The notes: a model not told the origin generated them from the sequence alone. A DNA stretch of 64,000 nt from Diphasiastrum complanatum (GCA_029204225.1 CM055097.1:3876620-3940619); one strand, 5' to 3'. Counted from the stretch's first letter, positions 44,153 to 53,799 are shown. Numbers and translations are program-made.

Positions 44153-45168
44153 CTAAACTAATTCACCTGTATCTAAACTAGAAAGGGGAAGACCAGCATT
44201 GGTCTTCGGCATCCTAAAACTGTATCGAGGAACTAAAGCTTTAAGATACGTGTTTAACAATTGGTCATACTGTACATATTGAGGAGTATTTACAAAGGCA
44301 AGTGTAGGGGGTGACGGAAGTAATACAGATAAACCAGAAAAAGAATTGTCATTCAAAATTGATTCTACATTTACATTAACAAAATCATCTAAATCATTTC
44401 CTAGAACAGGTGGAGGGGAACCAATATTTATGGGGGTAGGAGGAGGAGATTTAGGAGGAGATTTATTAGGAGAGAAAGATTTAGTAGGAGAAGGTAAAGA
44501 TTGAGTTCTGGGAGAAGGAGAAGGAGACTTAGGAGGAGAATTGGGAGGAGAATGCCTCGAAGAAAGAATCTCATCTAGAGGAAATGTCTTGGAAAAATCC
44601 CTCGCTTTATTTGGAGGGTCAAGAGACCTCCTCTTCTTTGAAACACTCCTGTTCTGTATACGAATAACAAGCCGGGATGCTTGAGATTGCTTTTGTTTTC
44701 TCCTCTCTGAATCTTGTTTTGGAGGAGAGGAGTGAGTGGGTCTAAAGTATTCTACAAATTTGTCATATGTGTCCCAAAGCCTGAACACAATGTTGAAATC
44801 CTTGGGCATGATGGTCACCCTCTTGGCATGGATAGCTGCAACAATAGTATTTGAAAAAAAAATTTCACCTGAAAATCCTCATATGCAGTGTGCAGCGCCT
44901 CAATTGTTGTTACCGTCCATCTCACATCTGTAGATAAACTTCTTGTAACCTGTCTGATGGATCTCTGTATGTGAGCTTTCGGAATCAGAAGATTATTTGT
45001 CTTTTGTAGCTTCCGAATATCCTTTAGCCAGGGTGGGTCTCTTCTTCTACTCCTTGGCCTAGGAGGAGGTGGTGGTGGACGAGGTGGTGGTGGTGGATTT
45101 TCCTGACCCGCTCCTGAGATTGGTATTCCACTAGGGTGGCCTTGTGTTGTTTGTTTGGTCCACGCCAT
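44153..45168 (-). pseudogene. Histone H3-like protein with a long Pro/Ser-rich C-terminal extension
   Basis: ATG at 45168 opens MAWTKQTTQ (histone H3 starts MARTKQTAR), followed by a proline-rich tail of normal H3 tail length. DIRKLQKTNNLLIPK at residues 50-64 lines up with REIRRYQKSTELLIRK of H3. The alignment then continues without gaps through STDVRWTVTTIEALHTAYED (residues 78-98). A 9-base A run (44854-44862; T on the coding strand) breaks the frame. Seven bases instead of nine would restore an exactly collinear fold ending AIHAKRVTIMPKDFN, nearly identical to H3 (AIHAKRVTIMPKD). Instead of stopping, the frame continues about 200 residues (SPPNSPPKSPSPSP, NKSPPKSPPPTP) to a stop at 44153. 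Loop 1 is not lengthened as in centromeric H3, although RWT is a centromeric-type residue trio. Identity to H3 over the fold is roughly 40 % by eye. Confidence 0.8.
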
Positions 45169-45211
45169 TAATGTCCACGAAGAAGGAGAACCCAAGATAA
45201 GAAGTCAGGTC

Positions 45212-45230
45212 GAGTGCGTCGAACCGATAC
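45212..45230 (-). repeat. Half unit of the 71-bp repeat (right arm only)
   Basis: GAGTGCGTCGAACCGATAC fits the right arm; the matching left arm would overlap the start codon of the H3-like ORF and is not recognisable. Confidence 0.55.
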
Positions 45231-45254
45231 TTGAGCCCAACCAAACCGATAGCT

Positions 45255-45325
45255 GGTAGCAGATGGGCGCGCATGAGTAATAGCGGATGGAAGGAAGTTT
45301 GTTTCGAGTGCGCTGAATCGCTATG
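45255..45325. repeat. 71-bp inverted-arm unit, degenerate (unit 7)
   Basis: Left arm GGTAGCAGATGGGCGCGCA matches the consensus at about 13 of 19 positions; right arm ends GCGCTGAATCGCTATG. Outer length 71 bp. Lies in the presumed 5' leader of the H3-like gene. Confidence 0.5.
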
Positions 45326-45383
45326 CATGGATGTAGAGAACTGTAAGAACATTAAGCAAAAAAATTTCAGCATCGTCCATCAG

Positions 45384-45391
45384 TATATATA
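45384..45391 (-). promoter_or_regulatory. Putative TATA box of the H3-like gene
   Basis: TATATATA within CCCTATATATACTG on the minus strand, about 215 bp before the start codon at 45168. Confidence 0.5.
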
Positions 45392-45701
45392 GGGAAAATT
45401 CGAAATGATTGCAAACGTGGTGGGTTGGATGTACGAGGTTCGAATTACGATGATGATTACTCCGAGTCTTGTCAATCAAATCAAACTAAATATCCATCTA
45501 TCATCAAAATGATTAGTCGATATTGAATAAACCAAAATTAATTTCAACTAAAGTATGGTCACATCTACAATTAAAGCTACAAAAGTATGGTCACATCTAC
45601 AATTTATTTTTGAAATTGACAAGGTTAAACTATAAATATCTGACCTTTGTTATATCCAGTCATTATAATTTCGAAAAATTCGAACGGCCATTATTTCACT
45701 C

Positions 45702-45772
45702 AATAGCCAATCGACGCGCATATATTGCATGTGAAAACCAAAGAAGTTATTCTCGCGTGCTGAACCGATATT
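45702..45772. repeat. 71-bp inverted-arm unit 3
   Basis: Left arm AATAGCCAATCGACGCGCA; right arm (complement) AATATCGGTTCAGCACGCG. Confidence 0.82.
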
Positions 45773-45915
45773 GGAAAATAATATGAATGATCAAAGCTTG
45801 ACTCGATAGATTCTCCTTAGCTTTGGACAATATGAAGAGTCTACCGAATCAAGGTTTGATCATACATAATGGAGTCCAATAGTTTCCAAAATTTCAAAAA
45901 AAAATTTGTTCTTGC

Positions 45916-45985
45916 AATAGCAATTCGACGCACGCAGTCCAAATGAAGAATAACCATCTTTTGCCAGGCGCGCTGATCCGATACC
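45916..45985. repeat. 71-bp inverted-arm unit 4 (70 bp)
   Basis: Left arm AATAGCAATTCGACGCACG; right arm (complement) GGTATCGGATCAGCGCGCC. One base shorter than the others. Confidence 0.8.
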
Positions 45986-46379
45986 TGATACCCAAAAAAA
46001 CTATATTGGAGCATCTTATGAACGGCTAATGAAAATGTTCTGAATGAACATTATCTCAAAAGAAAAAATGTCATCTTTACTCTGCTTAAATAGGACGAGA
46101 GATTGTAATATTTCTTCTCGTACATGTTTTTCAATGATGTCCATTTATCATTTGTTTATTATTTATTTAATGATTATTCAAGGAGGCTATTGATTGAATA
46201 TTTAATGTATTCGGACGCATGTACAGATTCTAGAGTCAGGGCTAATTATGACTCTTTGAATCTAGTGATAGATTAGTTAATGTATTCCGGCGTAAGTACA
46301 AATTTGCCTCACTCTGATTGGTGGGTGTTTCTCAATTCGTTATTTGACAAATGTATGACTATGATCAACAAGAATTGGC

Positions 46380-46387
46380 TATAAATA
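46380..46387 (+). promoter_or_regulatory. Putative TATA box of the divergent plus-strand gene
   Basis: TATAAATA in GGCTATAAATATGGGC, 285 bp before the ATG at 46665; units 5 and 6 would fall in the 5' leader. Confidence 0.55.
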
Positions 46388-46466
46388 TGGGCACCACTTG
46401 CCCTATTTTGATTCCTTGATCTTTTATTTTGGACTCACTAGTCTTTTTGTTTTCTTTCTATCTCGC

Positions 46467-46537
46467 GATATCGAATCGACGCATGTCTTTCCAAACAGTG
46501 CATGGTCAGATTCATTCAGATGCGCTGAATCGATATC
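46467..46537. repeat. 71-bp inverted-arm unit 5
   Basis: Left arm GATATCGAATCGACGCATG; right arm (complement) GATATCGATTCAGCGCATC. The arms agree at 15 of 19 positions. Confidence 0.88.
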
Positions 46538-46584
46538 AACCACTTCTGACGTGTGCTCGCGGCAAATTTCAATCTCATCCTAAC

Positions 46585-46655
46585 AATATTGGATCAACGT
46601 GCGTACTCTTGTTCATTCCTATACCAATATCATTCTGTCGCATTGAACCGATATC
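46585..46655. repeat. 71-bp inverted-arm unit 6
   Basis: Left arm AATATTGGATCAACGTGCG; right arm (complement) GATATCGGTTCAATGCGAC. Ends nine bases before the ATG of the downstream ORF. Confidence 0.88.
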
Positions 46656-46664
46656 AGGTTCAAT

Positions 46665-47370
46665 ATGGCTAGCTCTTCCATGTCCTCAGATAACAAACTT
46701 CTGGATTTTTTTAATGCCAGTGACATTTCATCTGAGAAATTAGTGTATTTTGCTAGTATTTTTTTTGCTCCCTTCGATATCGGTAAGCTAGTTTATGAGA
46801 ATCATTATGATTTAATTTCTCTTTTTGATAATTTTTCTCAGACTATTAGTACTCCTATTCAGAAAATAGATAGTTTTTGTTTCGTTCATTTTCAGGACCT
46901 TGTGCATTCCCAACCATCCTCTAAGCATAAACACCTGCATGATCATTTCAAAAAATATATATATCGTGATATCCACAAAAGAATATGTCGCCTTCTTATC
47001 AAAGGAATGACATTTGTCTTTTACATATCTACTGAAATTCCAGATAATGAGTCTGTTGAATCTTCAACTATTCCATTGATCGAGGCATCTGCACCTGCTC
47101 CAGTTGATGTAGATGATGCAGATACTGATACAGGGGTTGAAGCTGAAGCATCTATGGCTTTAGATTATCAAAAAACTCTCCTTTGTTCTATAATCCTCTC
47201 TGATTCTCGTCCATCTGCATCTCCTGTTAATCAATTAACTCTACTCGATGTTTCCTTATAGTTTATAAATAACGAAAGTTATATTTCATTTAATGATATA
47301 AAAGATGTTTTGAATTTGAGAGAGGATAAAATCCTCTCATTTTTGCTCAAAATTTATCTGAATTTCTAAC
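46665..47370 (+). pseudogene. Unidentified ORF divergent from the H3-like gene
   Basis: ATG at 46665 directly after unit 6. 198 codons to a TAG at 47259-47261, then the same frame stays open for about 35 more codons (NNESYISFNDIKDVLNLRED). The N-terminal half is hydrophobic and probably helical (KLLDFFNASDISSEKLVYFA, FDIGKLVYENHYDLISLFD). It is followed by a His/Lys-rich stretch and an acidic, Ala-rich region (DVDDADTDTGVEAEASM). A GTGAGT at about 47418 could be a donor site, so more exons may follow. I recognise no family. Its promoter region and repeat units are shared with the H3-like gene, so the two probably belong to one element. Confidence 0.5.
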
Positions 47371-48090
47371 ATTGTTGATTACTCAGAATGCCTTTCGAAA
47401 TATCGTAATACTTGGTGAGTTTTTAGCTTGATATCTAAATTGTGCTCTTCTATAAAACCACTGAAAAAGTTGAACTAAATATTTATTTCTTAAATTGTGT
47501 CCTCCATGATTTGTTGCTCTATGAAATGATCCCCTTGCTTGCCAATAAGATTTTTTCATGCCTTGTGATGACCAGATACTTAAGCTCCCATATTTCTTTG
47601 CAAAATAAGTTGCATGATGAAGAAAGATGTGCTGCGAACAATAGTTTTAATTAGTTACATCAGTAGAAAAAAATATAAACATGAATGAGATAAATACCAA
47701 ATAATGATATAGATTAGCACCATGCAAAATCACCATTGTCTATTCCCCAACAATCATGTACAGATTTTACAAATGTGGTGCAATGATTTTGCAAAGTTCT
47801 CATATCTTCTGATGATAGGTTTTCTTTCCTGATAACACCTATAAGTTTGTCTAAGTTGGTCCACTTGTCCCTTTTCCACTCGATTACTTCCTTCTAGTGT
47901 TTGTGTGGCTTGAATAATTTCTCTCTAAATTTCGTATATGACACTTGATTCTTTGCATGTGTGATTGGATAAAAATCTTCTTGCTTTAGCACCTCCAATT
48001 GATGGCTTATTAGAACGTTTTCTTTTTTCTCTGAGAGTCTATCACTTTTTTCAATCGTGACATTCCCTTTATGTAGTCCTGCATTTGACA
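47371..48090. other. Boundary interval, no gene seen
   Basis: Short ORFs without recognisable domains. The right edge of the H3/protease region must lie here or nearby, before the gypsy fragment; no terminal repeat was found. Confidence 0.35.
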
Positions 48091-48093
48091 GAA

Positions 48094-48900
48094 CTATTTC
48101 CAACCTCCTAATTGCTGCTTTAGGATGCGTTGTTCATTCGTCCATTTGGAAACTACAACTACTTTGTAGATTAAGTGTGCTTTGTTAGCAAAATAAAAAA
48201 TAAAGCACCGATAGTAGTTGGTGTGGCCAAGGAAAGAGTAAACTTCGCGTATCGTACGCGGTTCTGGTAGATTTTGAATGATAAGGATCTTTTCGAGGTC
48301 AGTGGCAATGTCATTTCGGAAAATACTATGTCCTAACACAATACCATGTGTTACCCAAATCTGGCATTTTTCAAGATTAAGGGAGATGCCGAAGCATTGA
48401 CATTGGATAAAAAAAATTTCGACCACAGACAGATGGCGTGTTTCTTCTGAATGTGCACCTAAATCGTCCAAGCAAACCTCTAGGGTATCGCTCATCTACT
48501 GAGAAAAGGCAGCTTGCATAACATGTTGGAAGGTGCTAGGGACATTGCAGAGCCCAAAAGGCATGACTTTCCAGCAGAAGGTTCTCCATTCTGTGGCAAA
48601 AGTGGTTTTATGTTGATCTTCTTCAGCAATTTGGATCATATTGTATCCACTAAAGCCATCTAAGGAGTAAGCCTCATCTCCTGCTAGATTTTCTAAGATG
48701 GATTCTTCGAAAGGTAATGGAAAATGATCACGTTCAGTGATGGCGTTAAGTTTCTTAAAGTCGACACAGATTCGGAGTTTTCCATGGAACGATGACAATT
48801 GGGGAGACCCACTCAATATGTTCGATTTCATAGATAAATCTCGCATCTAAGAGGCGTTGTAATTCTTCTTTGATCTTGGCCTTATAGATTGGATTGCATC
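48094..48900 (-). pseudogene. gypsy reverse transcriptase (copy C)
   Basis: Reads FIYEIEHIEWVSPIVIVP (near 48830), KLRICVDFKKLNAITERDHF, the first catalytic Asp in SLDGFSGYNMIQIAEEDQHK, VMPFGLCNVPSTFQHVMQAA, and after a stop the active-site LDD in EVCLDDLGAHSEETRH (Cys in place of the usual Tyr before LDD). It ends with VYSFLGHTNYYRCFI and the start of the connection region. A TAG at 48496-48498 lies between the two halves. Confidence 0.88.
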
Positions 48901-49921
48901 TGTATGGACGACTAGTAGTTGTGGCCTCGCACCCGGTTTAAGCGGAATACGATGCACAACTACCTGGAGTGAGACGCCTTTCATGTCTTTATAGGTCCAC
49001 GCAAAGAAATGTTTATATTTTCACAGGAGCTTTTCAAACTGTCTGCGTTGTTTGCGATTGAGATGAGCCCTGACATGAACAATATATTCGTTGGTTTCAT
49101 TTGGCTCACTCAAAGAAAGGGTGATAGTTCGCGCAGGGCATAGGACGAATTACCATTTGGCTCACGTTGAGCTTGGGGTAGTTGGATTGTGACATCCTCA
49201 ATCATATAGTCCTTAAAGTATGCGAGTACATCATGGGCTGGAGATTCTAGGGGGGCCTTATCTTTCACCTGCCGGGATGGTGATTGGGAACATTCGGTGG
49301 TTGGCGTAGGGACAGAGGCACTCGCAGGAACTTCTCTAACAGTTGTGAAGTCACCAGGTGGCTGAATTTGAAGTGGTTTCTTCATCTTTTCTTTCATAGC
49401 ATGGCCACGTGGAGGCTTCAGCTATGGGGAGGTGTGTGGATGAGGAACGGGTGGTACGTCATGGAGGATCTCGTCATCAATTTGAAATATGGTCTCCTCC
49501 TCACAGAGATCCCATGGATAGTTTGGGCGTTTGACACGGTAGAATTTTGTATCAGGCTTTTCAACTGTTACCTTGGAAACTGATTCTACCTTGGAAGCAT
49601 GTTGCGGATAGGCCTAAGTGGAAGTGCCTCCATATAATTGAGGATCTGAATATCAAAAATGTCCAAATCTTCTGGGCAATTCTGAATTCGTCAAACATTC
49701 TCGTCATCTACGAATAAATCCTCTGATTCATTAGTAGGTAGCCATGCAACATTTAGTAACTCATCATTGTGTGAAAGAATATTAATAAGATTGATATTGA
49801 TGATAGGTGTATCAAGATCAGGTAATTGATCAGGATCGATCTGGAGTGGAGAAGTACAATCATCCTGATGTTGAGCATAATAATCGGCATTCACACAATC
49901 AATGGTAGCTAAATTGTGACT

Positions 49922-50287
49922 CTAGTTTATGATATCAGTAGATTTAACAACAATGACCTTTTTCGTGGCTGGACTGGTATGGTCAAACACTGAGTTGGTG
50001 GTCGAGGACCCTTCATCATGAATGCATGCAGGTTTGAGTTTGCCCGTTGAATCAATGGTGACAGAACTGTCACGATTTCCAAAAGTGGCTCGGCCTTTGC
50101 TCCAGTCATGAACGAATCTTGCATTGGTGAGCCATGGACGACCAAGTAATGCTCTCTTTATATAATCGAAATTTGGAATGTTTGTGCAGCGATCCATCGT
50201 GGGGCGTTCTCCCACACATGACGAATACATGTATGCGTATTCCCACGGTACGCCAGCAGTACTTGAGTTATTGGAGAGGCAGGGCAT
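49922..50287 (-). pseudogene. gypsy protease C-terminal part (copy C)
   Basis: Open frame with RALLGRPWLTNARFVHDWSK and the following strand ATFGNRDSSVTIDSTGKL, equivalent to LLLGTPWLQMAGVVQDWKHR and ITFGNHDK of copy B. The DSG active site would lie upstream (beyond 50290) and is missing, so the element is truncated inside the protease. Confidence 0.8.
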
Positions 50288-50290
50288 GCA

Positions 50291-51430
50291 TATAAACTGG
50301 GATGTTGTTCCTCTGGTACAACATGAAATCCATTTTATGTTTTTTGAATTTGCTATTCTCTCTCACTCCCATACGATTGTTCGGAAGACTTATTCATGTG
50401 TCTTGCATGTGCAAAAAAAACAAGGTCCACATGACGGAGATGATCAGGAGGAATTAGATAGGTCTAGCTAGTGTTTTGGGCTCTATAGCTAGTCTTTCCA
50501 TGTTTACAGACGCTTGTGTACATGTTTTTACATATATCATTTTTATTCGTACATTTGTCAGCCATCTTTCGATGTAGCTAGTTTTTTTATGTAATCTTGA
50601 ACCTTGACTAGTCATGTAATTGAAATGTATTTGGCCCTAAAACCATGTAGAAATGTTTAATTTATTGATTATAAAGTGTAATTATTGTGGTTAACGTGTG
50701 ATTATTGTGGTTTATAGTAATATATTCAACTATGGTTGAATGCAAAGAATCATCTTTTTTTGTTCTACCCTAGACCCTTAACTCATTTATTTGAATTTAT
50801 TTCTTGCACTAATTAACTCTATATGGTTGTATGTTCTAAAAATATATCTTATTGCTTGCAGAGATTATTCCAAATCGTGTCCCCAATGTCTCATGACACA
50901 TCTCCAAGTCACGGATCTGGCCGTAGTTGCGGGTCATCCCGTTTTTCATCCATGAGTGATGATGAGGTCCTCAGTTATATGGATGAGATGTCTCCCTCGC
51001 ATGCAGGCAGGATTATGGAGAGACTACGGGCTCGTTGGGATGCACAGAGTTCAGGTAGGTTGTCCACATCATCTTGTTCTGAGGAGATCCAGTCCCCACA
51101 ACCCTCCGACCGAGGTGTTCCCCCCTTCCACGAGCGTCTATCCAGCGGGAGTCCCTCCCCCACACACTCTAATGCTAGTGCCTCTTCCCGACATTTCGGC
51201 TGAGAAAAGAGCGATCGTAGGAGGAGTCGCCTCAACGGCAGCTCCTGTTGTGGCGGTGATGCCGATGATGTCGTGCTTCATGCGGCCTCTAGTCCAGCTG
51301 TTAGCAGATTCCAGGGAATCCCCAGATGCCGAGCCAAGCTGAAGACATAGATTATCTCTCACCCATGACCGAGGAGGTCTTGGAAGGAGAAGAGCAGAAG
51401 AAGCTGAGAGCCGAGCATGAGAGCCGAGAA
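50291..51430 (+). pseudogene. Ser-rich repeat-encoded ORF with a probable intron
   Basis: A first piece (about 50290-50470) ends EELDRSS. A second begins after a good acceptor (ATTGCTTGCAG, near 50861) and reads MSHDTSPSHGSGRSCGSSRF, SYMDEMSPSHAGRIMERLR, SSGRLSTSSCSEEIQSPQPS to a stop at 51201-51203, with further frames to about 51430. A shorter copy sits at 40990-41210. Low-complexity Ser/Pro content and two copies suggest a transposon-encoded protein, but I do not recognise the family. The link between the first and second pieces is inference. Confidence 0.45.
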
Positions 51431-52590
51431 ATTACTAGCTAGGATGACAGTGAATTATCTATGTGAGCCTACATGGTGTATCCCAGAGAAAGAACGACCA
51501 TGTAGAAGCTAGTAATATTTCCTAGGCATTGTAAATAAGCGTAGACCCCCTTTTTAATTTAGAGTGAGCCACCTTTTGATGGTGACCTCTAGTGGAAGGG
51601 CAAATTTCACTTGTATTTTTCAAATTAGTGGAATTGCCACTTGGGCTCCTGTTGTAAAGCTGACTCAGGTGCACCCAACGTGCCCTGTAAGACTCTAAGG
51701 GGTGACACTCCCTAAGGTCCCAGAGCAAGTTAGAACGTCAAGGACTGAGCCTCCGACCTGTGGTGAGCCAGTCAAGTAGTCACAAGTCATGAGCTAGCTC
51801 TGGAGCTCGAGTCATGGCCTAGTCAAGAAGCAAGTTGATTTTGCCACCGGAACGGCTCCCGGGACCCATGTCCGGGAGCCAGACTGATTCTGCCAGGCTT
51901 GCCAGGCTTAATCAGCAAAATAAAAACTAAGTCCCAAAAAGCGTGCTTTACCAGAAAGCACTATGTTTCAGAACAGAGGGGGTGTGCCGAATCACAACAG
52001 AACTATAGGGGGAGTTCAGCAGACAGAAAACTTGGGCAGCTCAACCAGCGCCAAGAATCCAGTCGCCAGGTCTCAGCTCTCTCTACCAGCACGAGCCAGG
52101 CACAATGCCCAGCACGTGTTGGTGGCCCCGAGACCGGTCAGTCTATGTATGAATGTAACCTCTTCCAAATCTAATAAAGTTGATCCTTGGGGATGATTAC
52201 CATTTCAGTTTCGCCTCCGGGACTGGTCCAAGTGGAAGGACCCTTACTACAACCTTTTTGCGTCGCTGGCGCCTAAGGGTCCCTGTCATCGACATGGGGC
52301 TTGCCGCTATGCCAATTGGTCAGTTTGGCGACCACTATGCCTTGGGTTTCATGTGTGGCTTGTCTTTGCCTTTGGTTACCTTTTGGGGACGGATTCTGAG
52401 TTGGCTTTCGGGTTGGTTGGGATTCCAGTTTTCTTAAGTTTGAATGGTTAAGCTTGTTACGTTTCTGAGTTGGCTTTTACGTAAGTGCATGATGGATGAA
52501 TGTTAGACTTAAGCGCGTGTTGGGGAAACCGCTCAAGTTCCAGCGCCCTTTGAGGCGCCGGCGCAACAGCTCCACATGGGCAGCCTTCTT
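51431..52590 (+). other. Possible U3 part of a gypsy LTR
   Basis: No gene. Lies upstream of a TATA/poly(A)/primer-site series, so it may be the U3 of the 5' LTR of gypsy copy B. The left end cannot be placed because no second LTR is present in the window. Short repeats such as GCCAGGCTTGCCAGGCTTA (51892) are visible. Confidence 0.35.
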
Positions 52591-52592
52591 GC

Positions 52593-52661
52593 TTATTTAA
52601 GGGGCCCCCTCTCTTGTGAGGGAGCTTTGATTGTATTGTCAAGTGCTCTTGAGTGAATAAA
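52593..52661 (+). promoter_or_regulatory. LTR-type promoter and polyadenylation signals
   Basis: TATTTAAGG at 52593 is followed by a C-rich start region (GGCCCCCTCTCTTGTGAGG) and AATAAA at 52656-52661, the usual order of TATA, R region and poly(A) signal in a plant LTR. Confidence 0.6.
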
Positions 52662-53308
52662 GAAGATCTTCCACAAGTTCTTGATTATTGTAAAGCTCCT
52701 TTTCATGGCAATCTTCTTGAGTGAATTTTCTATGAGCATGTTCTAATTTCCTTTTGTGTTTGTGGATTAATTAGATTTTTTGCTTTCTCTCTTGCTTGTG
52801 GAATGTAGATGTGGATTAACTTTCTTGTTTTTTGATTTTGTAGTTTAGCATGTAGGTAAACTATAGAGGCTGAGATTGTGGATCTGAGTTGCATACCTTC
52901 TAACAATCCTATCCTTGATTATTCTTGGGCATTTTAAACATCAAGAAATGGGTGTTTCTTGATTCTTGCGGCTGCTAGAGTGTTGTTAGGAATCTAGTTT
53001 TCTTGTTTCTTGTTCTTGCTTAGTAGCCTAATCTTGTCATTGTTTTGTTCCCTGATTCTGGTAGATAGATTTTAGATTTGCTCCCTGATTTAGAACGTTG
53101 ATCTATACTGACCTAGGACTGCATGGCTTGTAAATGCATATAGTTGAGTAACGTATATGTCTCTCCCCACTGACAGGCTGGGAATACACATTGTAATCTC
53201 AGAAACGCTTATGCTTGGAAGCCGTTCTAACAAGAAGACCAAACCGTAAATAACTGTAACCAACGGAAGTAGCAAACATAAGAAGAATGAACGAAAAAAA
53301 AATCATGT

Positions 53309-53333
53309 TCACAGATTCAATGAGAATCTGTGA
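53309..53333 (+). repeat. Perfect 10-bp hairpin just before the primer site
   Basis: TCACAGATTC, loop AATGA, GAATCTGTGA. Ends five bases before the TGGCGCC primer-site start at 53339. Confidence 0.9.
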
Positions 53334-53338
53334 ATATT

Positions 53339-53356
53339 TGGCGCCATTCCACAACT
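53339..53356 (+). promoter_or_regulatory. Possible primer binding site (TGGCGCC start)
   Basis: TGGCGCCATTCC shares only its first seven bases with the tRNA-Asp type site TGGCGCCGTTGCC; position between LTR-like sequence and leader fits. Confidence 0.45.
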
Positions 53357-53624
53357 ACACAGACATTGATCAAAGCCAAACCTTTTCGATCTGTGTTGCT
53401 GACTCACAACTCTGAAGTCTCACACGCACATCATTATCGAGCTCGTCACTTTCATCTCGACCGACACACAGCTCCATTTTCGACCGACGCTTCACGCTCC
53501 TCCCCTAGCCGAGTTCCATGACTCAAGTTTGGACCGGACGAGACCTTGTTTCATTCACTTATTGAAACTACGCACTCTCTCGACCGAACCACTACTCGCA
53601 ATATCATGTCAAGTCCTGAGTTGC

Positions 53625-53765
53625 TCAATTCTCAACTGGAGCCCATCGTTCAATTCTCAACCGAAGCCAATTTATCAAATCTCAACCGGAGTGATCTATC
53701 AAATCTCAACCGACACACTCTGTTAATTCTCAACCGGAGCCCATCACTCAATTCTCAACCGCAGC
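53625..53765 (+). repeat. Tandem repeats with core TTCTCAACCGxAGCC in the gag leader
   Basis: About six units of 21-27 bp, each with TCTCAACCG or TCTCAACTG, some followed by GAGCCCATC. Closely related to the 24-bp units at 61046-61300. Confidence 0.8.
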
Positions 53766-53799
53766 CAGCTGCACCACTGTAAACCGTAGCAACTGCAAC

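Larger units (their letters stand above)
48094..50290 (-). mobile_element. Ty3/gypsy fragment (copy C), protease end to RNase H start
   Basis: Minus-strand pol fragment related to, but clearly different from, copies A and B. It runs from the protease C-terminus (50287) through a linker with DAQ-like sequences to RT (about 48900-48250) and stops within the RT/RNase H connection near 48100. No LTR, integrase or gag. Frames 50287-49922, 49894-49691, 49397-49110, 48846-48496 and 48495-48094 are all out of register or split by stops. Confidence 0.88.

Noticed and set aside
44153-45168. Annotation as an ordinary histone H3 or centromeric H3 gene
   Set aside because: The tail, the 200-residue extension and the frameshift are unlike either; loop 1 has canonical H3 length although RWT resembles centromeric H3.
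43505-46655. 71-bp units as tRNA genes or tRNA-derived SINEs
   Set aside because: No A or B box or cloverleaf; only the inverted arms are conserved.
52180-52437. 85-codon hydrophobic plus-strand ORF
   Set aside because: Lies in presumed LTR sequence, has no recognised domain, and the frame is short enough to arise by chance.
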